Notes: generated by a model from the letters alone, not told the origin. DNA of 64,000 nt from Natronococcus pandeyae (GCF_008122205.1 NZ_PHNJ01000003.1:310001-374000); one strand, 5' to 3'. Shown: positions 8,647 to 17,896, numbered from the stretch's first letter. Numbers and translations are program-made.

Positions 8647-10119
8647 TCAGTCGTCGGCGTGTATCGTCCGCCCCTCGAGTTCCGGCCTGACGACGTCGCG
8701 ATCGCTCTCTTCGCCCTCGATGTCGTAGGGGTACTCGCCGGTCACGCAGCCCAGACAGAGGTCGATCCGCTCTTGTTCGAGCACGTCGGCGACGGCGTCG
8801 GTCGAGAGGTACGCGAGGCTGTCGGCGTCGATGGCGTCACGGATCTCTTCACTCGTCTTGTCCGAGGCGATCAGCTCCTCGCGGGTGGCCATATCGATCC
8901 CCATATAGCAGGGGGCGACGATCGGCGGTGCGCCGATACGGACGTGGACCTCCTTGGCACCGCAGTCTTTGAGCAGTTGGACGAGCTGCGTCGAGGTCGT
9001 TCCGCGGACGATCGAGTCGTCGATGACGGTGACGGTCTTGCCCTCGATCGTGGACTTGATCGGGTTGAGCTTCAGGCGAACCGCGCGCTCGCGTTCGTCC
9101 TGGCTCGGCATGATGAACGTGCGTCCGACGTAGCGGTTCTTCATCAGCCCTTCGGCGAACTCGACGCCGTCGTCGTCTTCGGTACGAGATTCGCCGTCGG
9201 GAGTCGTTTCGCCCGCAGCATCGGCGTACCCCGAAGCGAACGCTCGCCCGGAGTCGGGGACCGGCATCACGACGTCGGTCTCGACCCCGCTTTCCTCCCA
9301 GAGCCTGCGCCCCAGGTTCCGGCGCGCCTCGTAGACGAGCGTGTCGTCGATGATGCTATCCGGGCGGGCGAAGTAGACGTGTTCGAAGAAGCAGTGAGCC
9401 GTACTCTCGCGATCGATCAGCTGGTAGGAGTCGAACCCCTGCCCGTCTTCCTGGAGGACGACCAGTTCGCCCGGCTGGACGTCGCGGACGAGTTCCCCGT
9501 CGAGCGTGTCGATCGCTGCCGATTCGGAGGCGAGGATGTAGCCGTCATCGAGCTTCCCGATGCAGAGCGGGCGGTTTCCCTCCGGATCGCGCACGCCGAG
9601 GACGGTGTCGTCGTGGCTGATCGTCAGGGCGTAGGAGCCGTGGATCCGCCCCATCGTGCGCTTGACCGCCCGGACGAGGTCCTCCTCGAGCAGGTTGCGC
9701 GCGAGGTCGTGGGCGATCACCTCGGTGTCGCCGTCGCTGGTGAAGGCGTGGCCGACGGCCGCCAGTTCGTCGCGGATCTCGTCGGCGTTGACGAGGTTCC
9801 CGTTGTGCGAGAGGCCGAGCGAGCCGCTCTTGAACGAGACCGAGAAGGGCTGTGCGCAGCAGGAATCGACCGAGCCGGCCGTCGGATACCGAACGTGGCC
9901 GATTCCGGCCGCCCCGTTCAACATGTCGAGGTCGTCCTCCTCGAAAACGTCGCCGACGAGCCCCATGTCGACGTGGCTGTGTTGCTGGAAGCCGTCGTGG
10001 GTGACGATCCCGGCGGACTCCTGGCCGCGGTGCTGGAGTGCGTAGAGCGCGTAGTACAACGGTCGTGCCGCCGGTCGACCGTCCAGTGAGACGCCGACCA
10101 CGCCGCACTTTTCGGTCAT
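8647..10119 (-). CDS. purF: Amidophosphoribosyltransferase (glutamine PRPP amidotransferase)
   Basis: First committed enzyme of purine synthesis; makes phosphoribosylamine from PRPP and glutamine. The Ntn nucleophile Cys follows a four-residue propeptide (MTEK-CGVVGVSLDG), which is why I place the start at 10119; an in-frame ATG at 10158 would add 13 residues. ALQHRGQESAG and SHNGNLVNA are glutaminase motifs. The PRPP loop VTVIDDSIVRGTTS is intact. C-terminal cysteines (PCYMGIDM, CLGC) match the iron-sulfur type. About 490 aa, normal for the family. Contains a short acidic insert after DAAGETTPDGESRTEDDD. Confidence 0.95.
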   Translation of the reverse strand: MTEKCGVVGVSLDGRPAARPLYYALYALQHRGQESAGIVTHDGFQQHSHVDMGLVGDVFEEDDLDMLNGAAGIGHVRYPTAGSVDSCCAQPFSVSFKSGSLGLSHNGNLVNADEIRDELAAVGHAFTSDGDTEVIAHDLARNLLEEDLVRAVKRTMGRIHGSYALTISHDDTVLGVRDPEGNRPLCIGKLDDGYILASESAAIDTLDGELVRDVQPGELVVLQEDGQGFDSYQLIDRESTAHCFFEHVYFARPDSIIDDTLVYEARRNLGRRLWEESGVETDVVMPVPDSGRAFASGYADAAGETTPDGESRTEDDDGVEFAEGLMKNRYVGRTFIMPSQDERERAVRLKLNPIKSTIEGKTVTVIDDSIVRGTTSTQLVQLLKDCGAKEVHVRIGAPPIVAPCYMGIDMATREELIASDKTSEEIRDAIDADSLAYLSTDAVADVLEQERIDLCLGCVTGEYPYDIEGEESDRDVVRPELEGRTIHADD

Positions 10120-10247
10120 TCCTGTTCGCCGGGGAGTTTCGCCCCGCCCATCAGTCATGGTCGACCGTAGCGTCTCGAGTGGATAAAAATCCCCGTATTT
10201 GTGCTGTCAATGCCGCCACCGTGACGAGATGTTGTGCAAGAACGTGC

Positions 10248-11135
10248 CTATTCGAGCCGAACGAGCTCCTCGACGTCCGGCATCTCGGTCGAGGCGTCGA
10301 CGATCTGTTCCATCCGCTGGCCGTGTTTCTCGGCGGCGTAGCTCACCAGTTCGCTCTCCTCGACGCCGTGTACCCCGTCCTCGCTGGCGCCGCCGACGAT
10401 CTGCTGGGTGAGCGCCGCGAGTTCGCCGACGGTCTCGGTGACGAGTTCGGGATCGACGCCCTCCTCCTGGACCAGGTGCTTGAGCCGCCACATGCCGAAG
10501 CCGACGTGGCGGCCCTCGTCGCTCCGGATGCTCGAGAACCCCTCGACGAGCCCGGGGAGCCGCGGGAGTTCCGGGAAGTCGCCGCTGAAGTTCGTCTGCA
10601 CCCCGTAGTAGCCCGTCTGGGCGAGAATCCCTTCGATCGTCATGTGATAGTGACAGTACGCCAGCGCGCGGTTCTCGGGCGTATCCTCGACGAGCAGCCG
10701 GTGCATCGCGGCCTCGTTGCGCTCGAACAGTTCGTCGTACGGCTCGTTGAACCAGCGTGCGTCGGTCGGCGACGACCGCTCGAGCCCGCGGCGGTCCTCC
10801 TCGGGGCTGATCACGGTCTGCCAGTAGCGATCGAAGAAGTCCGCGTGTTTGGCCTCCTCGTAGAGCTGCGTCGTGAGGAACAGCTGATCGGCGACGTCCT
10901 CGAGGACGACCGCGAGCGGCGAGAGGTCTTCGGTCACCGCCTCCTCGCCGGCGCCGAACAGGGCGAGGGTCTCCCGCAGGCCGTAGAAGGCCTCCGTCGG
11001 CACGTCGGCGATCGCCTCGCGATCGGGCTCGAGGTCGATCTCGTGGGGATCCCAGTGGCGTTCGACCGCGTTCCGGTAGTACCGGAAGGATCGTCGGTCG
11101 TGATCGAGCGACGCGTGCGTGCTGTCTGTTGACAT
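10248..11135 (-). CDS. R2-like ligand-binding oxidase (R2lox)
   Basis: A 295-aa ferritin-fold di-metal protein, usually annotated as ribonucleotide reductase beta. Ligands read as E64, E94/H97, E168, E207/H210. Val67 lies three residues after E64 (EEAV) and Tyr163 five residues before E168 (YHMTIE); these are the two residues that form the Tyr-Val ether crosslink in the Mn/Fe R2lox group. No ribonucleotide reductase alpha gene lies nearby. The start ATG at 11135 (MSTDSTHAS) is chosen because upstream sequence in the same open frame is non-coding in character. Oxidase substrate unknown. Confidence 0.85.
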   Translation of the reverse strand: MSTDSTHASLDHDRRSFRYYRNAVERHWDPHEIDLEPDREAIADVPTEAFYGLRETLALFGAGEEAVTEDLSPLAVVLEDVADQLFLTTQLYEEAKHADFFDRYWQTVISPEEDRRGLERSSPTDARWFNEPYDELFERNEAAMHRLLVEDTPENRALAYCHYHMTIEGILAQTGYYGVQTNFSGDFPELPRLPGLVEGFSSIRSDEGRHVGFGMWRLKHLVQEEGVDPELVTETVGELAALTQQIVGGASEDGVHGVEESELVSYAAEKHGQRMEQIVDASTEMPDVEELVRLE

Positions 11136-11231
11136 ACGGCGTCGTACGGGGAGCATCGAAAAAATGGTATCGCCGCCAACAGCTCTCTCGAGGGAGGACG
11201 GACTGGGGCTGGCGCTCCCCGAGAAAACACA

Positions 11232-13061
11232 GTGCAGGTGCCGACCGATGACACAGTGTTCAAGACCGTTGACTCGAACCTCTTGGATATGCAACTCGAG
11301 GAGTACTGGGGAGTGGGGCCGAAGACGCGGGAGACGTTGACCGACGAACTCGGCAGGGAGCGGGCGGTTCGGGCGATCGAGAGCGGGGACGTGCGCACGC
11401 TCTCGGACGCCGGCCTCGCCCGGGGTCGAGCCACGCGCATCCTGCGCCGGGCGACCGGCGGCGACGGGATGGACACGCTGGCGACGAGCGACGCCCGCTC
11501 GGCGTACAAGGAACTGCTCGAACTGGCGGTCGATCACGCCGTCACCGACCGCGCGGCCGACCGGATCCGCGTGCTCACCCCGCTCACCAGCCGCGAGGAG
11601 ATGGAGAACCGACTCGACGACGTGCTCGCGGCGCGGGACGCCTGGAGCGACCTCGAGGAGAGCGATCGGGAGGCTGTCCTCGAGGCGTACGACCGGTACG
11701 ACGAGCGCGCCGGCACCGAACGCGCGGCCGTGGACGCCGCCCTCGCACTGTCCGACGCCGGGGTCGACTCCGGCCCCTTCGCGGCCGTCGCGGATCTCGA
11801 GCGCGAGACGCTCGCGGAGGCCGCCGACGCGCTCGCCGCGCTCGACGGCGGTCGCGTCACCGCGGGTGCGGACGACGAACTCGACCGCCTCCGGACGGCA
11901 CTCGGGGCAGTCGAGGACATGGACGCGAACGCGCTCGAACTGATCGAGAACCTGCGGGACGACGGGGTTCGAGACGTCAGCGAGTTCCGCGAGGCCTTCG
12001 AGGATCACCTTCTTCGCGAGACGGACGTGACGATCGACCGGGTCCACGAGGCGATGCCGAACGACGCGGCCGACGCGACGGATTTCGTGGGCGAGACGCT
12101 TCGAGCGCTGCGAGCCGACCTCACCGAGGCGGTCGACGAGCGTGAAGAGACCGTCGCAACCGAACTCGAGGCGACGCTCGAGGACGCCCGTGAGGCGGTC
12201 GATCGGGCGGTCGAGGCGGTCGACGAGATCGCGTTCCACCTCTCGCTGGCCCGGTTCGCGCTGGCGTACGACTGTACCAGGCCGTCGTTTATCGATAGCA
12301 GTGATGGAAGCGCAACCGTCTCGGTCGTCAACGCCCGGAACCTCATGATCGCGGCCCACGAGGAATCGGTCCAGCCCGTCACCTACGCGCTCGGTGATCA
12401 CGACGTCGCCGAGACGCCGGCGGGCGTCGACTCGGCCCCCGGCGAGGAACGCGTCGCGGTGCTGACCGGGGCGAACAGTGGTGGGAAGACGACCCTGCTC
12501 GAGACGCTGTGCCAGGTCGTCCTGCTGGCGACGATGGGACTGCCGGTCCCAGCCGACCGCGCGGAGGTGACGCCGGTCGACTCGCTGGTCTTCCACCGTC
12601 GTCACGCCAGCTTCAACGCGGGCGTCCTCGAGTCGACGCTGAAATCGATCGTGCCGCCGCTCTCGGCGGACGGGAAGACGCTGATGCTCGTCGACGAATT
12701 CGAAGCGATCACGGAGCCCGGCAGCGCGGCGAATCTGCTGCACGGACTCGTCACGCTGACCGTCGAGCGGGATGCGCTTGGCGTGTTCGTCACCCACCTC
12801 GCGGACGACCTCGAGCCGCTCCCGCCCGAAGCGCGGGTCGACGGCATCTTCGCTGAGGGGCTGAACCCCGACCTCGAACTGCTCGTGGACTACCAGCCTC
12901 GCTTCGGCACTGTCGGCCGCTCGACGCCGGAGTTCATCGTCTCGCGGCTGGTCGCGAACGCGAGCGACCGGGGCGAGCGCGCCGGCTTCGAGATCCTCGG
13001 GGAGGCGGTCGGCAACGAGGTCGTCCAGCGGACGCTGGCGGACGCTCGCTGGGACGAGTGA
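11232..13061 (+). CDS. MutS-family ATPase with N-terminal helix-hairpin-helix
   Basis: A 609-aa MutS-like protein. An HhH-like N-terminus (YWGVGPKTRETLTDELG, residues about 25-70) is followed by a long acidic lever/clamp region (about 90-370) and a C-terminal ATPase with Walker A TGANSGGKTTLLE and Walker B LMLVDEF. There is no mismatch-recognition domain I and no Smr domain, so it is closer to haloarchaeal MutS-related or MutS2-like proteins than to MutS proper; roles in recombination or repair are inferred. The GTG start at 11232 is uncertain, with an ATG at 11289. Divergent from R2lox. Confidence 0.82.
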   Translation: MQVPTDDTVFKTVDSNLLDMQLEEYWGVGPKTRETLTDELGRERAVRAIESGDVRTLSDAGLARGRATRILRRATGGDGMDTLATSDARSAYKELLELAVDHAVTDRAADRIRVLTPLTSREEMENRLDDVLAARDAWSDLEESDREAVLEAYDRYDERAGTERAAVDAALALSDAGVDSGPFAAVADLERETLAEAADALAALDGGRVTAGADDELDRLRTALGAVEDMDANALELIENLRDDGVRDVSEFREAFEDHLLRETDVTIDRVHEAMPNDAADATDFVGETLRALRADLTEAVDEREETVATELEATLEDAREAVDRAVEAVDEIAFHLSLARFALAYDCTRPSFIDSSDGSATVSVVNARNLMIAAHEESVQPVTYALGDHDVAETPAGVDSAPGEERVAVLTGANSGGKTTLLETLCQVVLLATMGLPVPADRAEVTPVDSLVFHRRHASFNAGVLESTLKSIVPPLSADGKTLMLVDEFEAITEPGSAANLLHGLVTLTVERDALGVFVTHLADDLEPLPPEARVDGIFAEGLNPDLELLVDYQPRFGTVGRSTPEFIVSRLVANASDRGERAGFEILGEAVGNEVVQRTLADARWDE

Positions 13062-13068
13062 GCGGACC

Positions 13069-13566
13069 CTACTCGTCAGCCTCGTCGCCGCCGTACGTGT
13101 AGGGCACGCCCTCGTACTCCTCGCAGATCCGCGCCTCGAGATACGTCCGTGCGGCCCGCCTCGAGAGCCGACCCATCTCGATGACGTCTCCGAGGACGGT
13201 TTTCGTCGCGCGAAACCAGGTCCGAAAGTCGCGGTCGTCGGTTCCCGGCGCGAGTTCGACGATGGCGCCCCGGTTCTCGTCCTGGCCGTCGCTCCACTCG
13301 AGCCAGCAGACGCGATACGATTCGATCGCCTCGCCGAGATCGACGAGGTACAGCGCCTCGTGGATGCAGGGGTCGAGAAAGTCCGTGAGGATCCGGTCGC
13401 GCGTGATCGAGTCGGCGAGCAGCGACGGCTCGACGCAGCCCTCGGCCAGCGGCGTCTCGGCCGTGAGCTGTGACGCCAGCGTGAGTTCCTCGCCGCCCCA
13501 GTGGCTGTATCGAAGGTCGTAGAGGCGGTCCGGTCGCCCGTACGCGACGAGGGCTCTATGACCCAT
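13069..13566 (-). CDS. DUF6735-type haloarchaeal protein
   Basis: A 165-aa soluble protein beginning MGHRALVAYGRPDRLYDLRYSHWGG, which I recall as the DUF6735 signature. It contains a central region on daily-like acidic strands (YLVDLGEAIESYRVCWLEWSDG) and a C-terminal helix pair. Function unknown. It ends eight bases after the convergent MutS-like gene, tail to tail. The ATG at 13566 is the only start that begins the family motif. Confidence 0.75.
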   Translation of the reverse strand: MGHRALVAYGRPDRLYDLRYSHWGGEELTLASQLTAETPLAEGCVEPSLLADSITRDRILTDFLDPCIHEALYLVDLGEAIESYRVCWLEWSDGQDENRGAIVELAPGTDDRDFRTWFRATKTVLGDVIEMGRLSRRAARTYLEARICEEYEGVPYTYGGDEADE

Positions 13567-13778
13567 CGCCCACCCCGCTCCGCGACCGGTCGGACGGCTC
13601 GGTTCTCGCGTGACGGACGCCTGTTTCGTGGAACATCGCTCCCTCTGGCCGCCCGCCCGTACTTCAACTTCCGGACGCGGACGGCCACGGTGGGAGCACG
13701 ATGTCAAATAAATAGGCGACGCGCCTGTGGCGGGCACAACGCCGAAAACCCTGCGAGGCGTAGCGGCCCCAACGAAAG

Positions 13779-14426
13779 ATGGAGTACGACGCATTCGTGT
13801 TCGACAACGACGGCGTGTTGACGACGCCGACGGACCGCGACGTTCTGCTCGAGGCGATCCACGGCGCCTTCGCGGACGTCGGCGCGGGGGAGCCGACGAA
13901 CGCCGAGATCGAGACGCTGCTCGGTCCCGACGTCGCCTCCCTTCGCCGGATCGCCGACGAGTACAACGTCGAGCCGTCGACCCTGTGGGAGGCGCGCGAA
14001 CGCGCAGCGATCGAGGCGCAACTCGAGGAGCTCCGAACCGGCCGAAAGTGTCCGTACGAGGACGTATCGGCGCTCGAGTCCCTCGAGGCACCGACGGCGA
14101 TCGTCAGCAACAACCAGCACGAGACGATCGGGAACATCCTCGAGCACTGTTCGCTCACGCCGTTCGACGTCTGGTACGGCCGCGAGCCGACGCTCGAGGG
14201 GATCGAGCGCAAGAAGCCGGAACCGTACTATCTCGAGCAGGCGATCACCGATCTCGGCGTCGAGAACCCGCTGTACGTGGGCGATAGCCGCGTCGACGTT
14301 GCGGCAGCCGACGCGCTCGGTATCGACTCGGCCTTCATCCGTCGCGACCACCGCCACGGATACGAGCTTCCGACCGAGCCGACCCACGAGATCGAGTCGC
14401 TCGAGGGGATCACGAGCCTGTACTGA
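13779..14426 (+). CDS. HAD family hydrolase
   Basis: A 215-aa haloacid-dehalogenase-type phosphatase. Motif I is FDNDGVL (Asp9 nucleophile, Asp11 acid/base). Motif II is VSNNQ, motif III the Lys in KKPEPYYL, and motif IV LYVGDSRVDVAAA. The cap is an alpha-helical insert between motifs I and II, as in phosphoglycolate phosphatase-like enzymes. Substrate cannot be told. The TATA-like AATAAATAGG on the minus side near 13708-13713 belongs to the opposite strand and is not evidence for this gene. Confidence 0.87.
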   Translation: MEYDAFVFDNDGVLTTPTDRDVLLEAIHGAFADVGAGEPTNAEIETLLGPDVASLRRIADEYNVEPSTLWEARERAAIEAQLEELRTGRKCPYEDVSALESLEAPTAIVSNNQHETIGNILEHCSLTPFDVWYGREPTLEGIERKKPEPYYLEQAITDLGVENPLYVGDSRVDVAAADALGIDSAFIRRDHRHGYELPTEPTHEIESLEGITSLY

Positions 14427-14450
14427 GTCCGTCTCGAGACTCGGTACCGC

Positions 14451-14888
14451 TCAGGCCGCCACACGCGCTTCGGCGCGTTCCTTGATCGTCTCGTTCGTCT
14501 TCCTGAACTCGCGCTCGAACCGCCGTGCGTCGAACAGCAGCGGGACGAGCGCACCGCGCACCGTCTCGCGCTGGAGGAGCCGCGTGCGCGAGCCGTCGTC
14601 GATCGGCTCGAGGTGGAACTCGTGGTAGCCGTCGAACGTAAACGGGAGGAACAGCCGACCGAGCCAGACGAGTCGCCGGCCCTCCTCGATGGCGATCACT
14701 TCCGGCTGGAAGGTACTGGATCGGGATCCGGACGACGCTCGGGAGCGGAGTCGCTCGCCGACGACCGGAACGTCGTCCATCGACCGGACGAACGGGTTTA
14801 TCGTCGGATCGCTGCTGAACTCGAGGAGGACGTCCCAGACGACGTCTGGGGGTGCGTCGATCTCTTCGAACACCTCGACCTGGTTCAT
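14451..14888 (-). CDS. SRPBCC (START-like) family protein
   Basis: A 145-aa protein with the helix-grip pattern: EVFEEIDAPPDVVWDVLLEFSSDPTINPF at the start, strand PVVGERLRSRASS, and a long C-terminal helix RFEREFRKTNETIKERAEA. SRPBCC proteins bind hydrophobic ligands in a deep cavity; here the ligand is unknown. It converges with the HAD gene. Confidence 0.85.
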   Translation of the reverse strand: MNQVEVFEEIDAPPDVVWDVLLEFSSDPTINPFVRSMDDVPVVGERLRSRASSGSRSSTFQPEVIAIEEGRRLVWLGRLFLPFTFDGYHEFHLEPIDDGSRTRLLQRETVRGALVPLLFDARRFEREFRKTNETIKERAEARVAA

Positions 14889-15059
14889 GCTAGCACGTAT
14901 CGTTTCTCGCCGAAATGACTGTATCGGTTGGGAACCCCCTCACCGCAGTCAACTCGTGCGGCTCGATACTCGAGTGCGCTCTCACTTCTTTTCGCTTCTT
15001 CTCGCCTCTGCTCGAGTCCCCGTTTGACCGGAATTTCCTTGAGGACGCACGGCTCAGGG

Positions 15060-16355
15060 ATGAGTATGCCCCGCCCGGACCGCGGTCTCTCGCGCCGAGC
15101 GTTCGTTCGGAGCGCGGTCGCCGTCGGCGGTGCGGGTGCGCTGGCCGCCTGCACCAGCCGTGAGGAGGACGCGGACGTCCCCCAGGCCGATCTCGACCCC
15201 GAGGAACTCCCCGACCGCCAGCACGCCTGGAACGAGTTTCTCGACCGGGACGACCACGGCAACGTCAGGCCGCCCGAACACCACCTCCTGCTCGGCCTCG
15301 AGTACGTCGGCGGCGGTCTCGACGGCTCCGGCGACCCCGACGACGCCGAGCGCGAGCGCCTCGAGGACGCGTTCACGACGCTCGAACGAGCCTACGGTCG
15401 CGGCAACGACGGTCTCGCGTTTACCGTCGGCTACGGACCGACCTACTTCGATCGCTTCGACGGCGATCTCCCGGAAGGAGTCGACCTGCCCGAGCCCGAA
15501 CCGCTCGCCCCGATCGAGGATCCGGACCTCGACGCCCACGACGCCCTGCTTCACCTCGCCAGCGATCACGGCCACGTCATCCTGAGCGCCGAGGAGGCGC
15601 TCACGGGCGCGCTCGAGGAGATCAACGACGTCTCCGTCGAGGGTACCCTCGAGGGAGTGCTCGAGGTGACCGACCGCCGGACTGGGTTCGTCGGCGAGGG
15701 GATCCCGGCGGAGAACCAAGCCGAGACCCGCGGTATCCCGGACAGTGAGCCGGTTCCCGACGACGCCCCGTTCTTCATGGGATTCAAGTCCGGCTTCGAG
15801 CGCAACCAGGCCAGCGAGGATCGCGTGACGATCCCCGACGGTCCCTTCGAGGGCGGAACGACGACCCATCTCTCGAAGATCGATCTCAACCTCCAGCAGT
15901 GGTACGAACAGGACAGTCGCGACCAGCGCGTCGCCAAACTGTTCTGTCCGGCCCACGCCGACGAGGACCGCGTCGAGGGCGCCGGCCACAATCTCGGCGA
16001 CTCGAGCGGCGTCGAGGGCTGTATCGAGGATGCTGAGACCGACGCGCGGAACGGACTGGTCGGGCACGCCCAGAAGGCCGGCCGCGCCCGAGAGGACGGC
16101 GACCCGATCATCCTCCGGCGGGATTTCAACTCGACCGACGACGACCAGGCGGGGCTGCAGTTCCTCTCTCACCAGCGGTCGATCGCCGACTTCGTCGCCA
16201 CTCGAGCGGCGATGACCGGCGGCGATCTTACCGACGGCGCGATCGACTCTCGGTTGAACAACGGCATTCTCCAGTACGTGCGGGTCCGCCGGCGGGCGAA
16301 CTACCTCGTGCCGCCGCGGCGCTACCGGGCGTTGCCGACGCCGAACCCGGAGTAG
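15060..16355 (+). CDS. Tat-exported DyP-like protein (DUF7405-type) lacking catalytic Asp
   Basis: A 431-aa protein with a Tat leader SRRAFVRSAVAVGGAGALAAC; the Cys at the end could be a lipobox. The mature part resembles dye-decolourising peroxidases in size and pattern (PEHHLLLGLEYVG at the start of the ferredoxin-like fold; FMGFKSG in place of the GxxDG loop; RDFN and HQRSIADFV near the end). The loop reads GFKSG, so the catalytic Asp of DyP is Ser. A histidine in FCPAHADED or GAGHNLG may bind haem. Start ATG chosen for a compact Tat leader. Confidence 0.75.
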   Translation: MSMPRPDRGLSRRAFVRSAVAVGGAGALAACTSREEDADVPQADLDPEELPDRQHAWNEFLDRDDHGNVRPPEHHLLLGLEYVGGGLDGSGDPDDAERERLEDAFTTLERAYGRGNDGLAFTVGYGPTYFDRFDGDLPEGVDLPEPEPLAPIEDPDLDAHDALLHLASDHGHVILSAEEALTGALEEINDVSVEGTLEGVLEVTDRRTGFVGEGIPAENQAETRGIPDSEPVPDDAPFFMGFKSGFERNQASEDRVTIPDGPFEGGTTTHLSKIDLNLQQWYEQDSRDQRVAKLFCPAHADEDRVEGAGHNLGDSSGVEGCIEDAETDARNGLVGHAQKAGRAREDGDPIILRRDFNSTDDDQAGLQFLSHQRSIADFVATRAAMTGGDLTDGAIDSRLNNGILQYVRVRRRANYLVPPRRYRALPTPNPE

Positions 16356-16645
16356 TCGGTAGCCTTTCCTGCCGGCTCGCTGGCCGCGAACGTCACGACG
16401 AACCGCTCCTCGCCCGCGTACTCGATTTCGGCGACCGCGAGCGCGTCGGGATCGACGCCGTACTCGTCGAGTTCGTAGATCAGATCCTCGAAGTAGTCGT
16501 AGTCGCAGCACATCCGGCAGAAGGGTCCCTCGAAGCGGACGAGAAAGGCGTCGCTGCTCGTCTCGAGCAGTTCTGCTGTCGCCATCGGACTCCGGTACTC
16601 GTTGTACGTTTCGATCGCGCGCTCGAGAGTGCCGCTCGAGACCAT
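16322..16645 (-). CDS. Conserved haloarchaeal small protein with CxxCC motif
   Basis: A 107-aa protein. The centre reads EGPFCRMCCDYDYFEDLIYELDEYG, a Cys-rich turn followed by an acidic helix, then a strand-rich part EIEYAGEERFVVTFAAS. It might bind a metal or iron-sulfur centre through CRMCC, but that is a guess. The 3' end overlaps the DyP-like gene tail to tail by 34 bases. Start at 16645; an inner ATG (MATAELLET) is also possible. Confidence 0.65.
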   Translation of the reverse strand: MVSSGTLERAIETYNEYRSPMATAELLETSSDAFLVRFEGPFCRMCCDYDYFEDLIYELDEYGVDPDALAVAEIEYAGEERFVVTFAASEPAGKATDYSGFGVGNAR

Positions 16646-16763
16646 ACGGGGAGTACGATCCGGACACGCAAAAGTCGTCGCTCGTCCGTCATCCGGCGGC
16701 GGGCGAGGGATCCCGGAACGCGCCAGCCCGGCCTATTTTGGCCTGGCTACTGTCGACCTCCCC

Positions 16764-17564
16764 ATGACCAAGATCGCGATCACTGGCGCCTCCGGCAACG
16801 TCGGCAGGCAGGCGATCGAGGCGTTTCCGGACGACGAGCTCACCCTGTTCTCCCACAGCGAGTCCGAGGACCTCGAGACCACACCGATCGAGATCAGCGA
16901 CCGCGAGACGTTCGTCGACGCGCTCGAGGGCCAGGACGTGCTGATCCACCTGGCGGCGAACCCGGACCCCCGGGCCGAGTGGGACGCGGTCTCCGGGCCG
17001 AACGTTGAGGGCGTCTACAACGCCTACGCGGCCGCCGTCGAGAACGACCTCGAGCGGGTCGTCTTCTCGAGTTCGAACCACGCGGTCAACATGGACAACA
17101 CCGTCTCGCCGACGCGGCCGGAGTCGACGAACGGATCTCCCGACGTCGTGCGCCCCGACGATCCCCCGGCGCCCGACACCTACTACGGCGTCACCAAGGT
17201 GTTCGGCGAGGGGATGGGCCACTACTACGCGAATCGCCACGGTCTGGACGTGGTCAACCTCCGGATCGGCTGGCTGCTTACCCGCGACGAACTGCGGAGC
17301 GAGGTCGCCGACCGGGACGGCGCCGGCGAGCGCTACGCCCGCGCGATGTGGCTCAGTCCCGGCGACTGCCAGCGCGTCGTCCACGCGGCCGCGACGGAGA
17401 CGCTCCCGACGACCCCCCTGACCGCCCACGGCATCTCCCGCAACAGCGACCGGTTCCTCTCGCTCTCGGAGACGATGCTCGAACTCGGCTACCGCCCGCA
17501 GGACGACGCCGCCGAAGTCCTCGCGGACGACGAGGAGGGTCGAGACGGGCTCGAGGCGCCCTGA
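16764..17564 (+). CDS. NAD-dependent epimerase/dehydrogenase, extended SDR (azf-like candidate)
   Basis: A 266-aa extended SDR. The Rossmann motif TGASGNVG lies at residues 7-14; the active-site Ser is in FSSSNHAVNMD and Tyr-Lys in YYGVTKVFGEG. Overall pattern (VFSSSNHA, then YYGVTK, then a WLLTRDELR segment) fits the uronate dehydrogenase / archaeal glucose-6-phosphate dehydrogenase (Azf) group known in haloarchaea. Only a subset of the family oxidises glucose-6-phosphate, so I keep the name general. ATG at 16764 directly precedes the Rossmann strand. Confidence 0.82.
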   Translation: MTKIAITGASGNVGRQAIEAFPDDELTLFSHSESEDLETTPIEISDRETFVDALEGQDVLIHLAANPDPRAEWDAVSGPNVEGVYNAYAAAVENDLERVVFSSSNHAVNMDNTVSPTRPESTNGSPDVVRPDDPPAPDTYYGVTKVFGEGMGHYYANRHGLDVVNLRIGWLLTRDELRSEVADRDGAGERYARAMWLSPGDCQRVVHAAATETLPTTPLTAHGISRNSDRFLSLSETMLELGYRPQDDAAEVLADDEEGRDGLEAP

Positions 17565-17674
17565 TCTCCGGAGGACGGTACCCCGGTCAGCCGTCCGACT
17601 CCCCACGAGACAGTCTCGTCCGTGACGTTCTCGAGATCGAAAGACGGAATATCGGGACGGTTCTACACTCACAC

Positions 17675-17896
17675 ATGTCAACCAGGGTGGCCGAGTCGAC
17701 GGGCTACGGCCCGAACAGTCAGATGTCCATCTTCGGCTACGTCGTAGCGGCGCTCGTCGTTATCGTTCTCCTCCCGGTGTTGCCGCTGTTCGTGATCGGC
17801 TGGCTCATCTGGCGAGCCTTCCTCGCACCGGACGAAGAGGAGCACAGCTTCGAGAAGTGGCGTCGCGAGTCCGGTCGTCCGCCGGGAGACACCTGA
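17675..17896 (+). CDS. Small single-helix membrane protein (DUF7535-type)
   Basis: A 73-aa protein: polar N-terminus with STGYGPNSQMSIFGY, then one long hydrophobic helix (VVAALVVIVLLPVLPLFVIGWLIW) and a short charged tail. The GYGPN motif plus one helix matches the DUF7535 type as I remember it. Function unknown. It ends directly against the stop codon of the convergent GST gene. Confidence 0.7.
   Translation: MSTRVAESTGYGPNSQMSIFGYVVAALVVIVLLPVLPLFVIGWLIWRAFLAPDEEEHSFEKWRRESGRPPGDT

Noticed and set aside
8647-10158. PurF start at 10158
   Set aside because: The nucleophile Cys must become N-terminal after a short propeptide; the ATG at 10119 leaves only four residues before it.
10248-13688. 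Very long minus-strand open frame upstream of the R2lox gene
   Set aside because: Only the last 295 codons are protein-like; the rest is an antisense frame of the MutS-like gene kept open by high GC.
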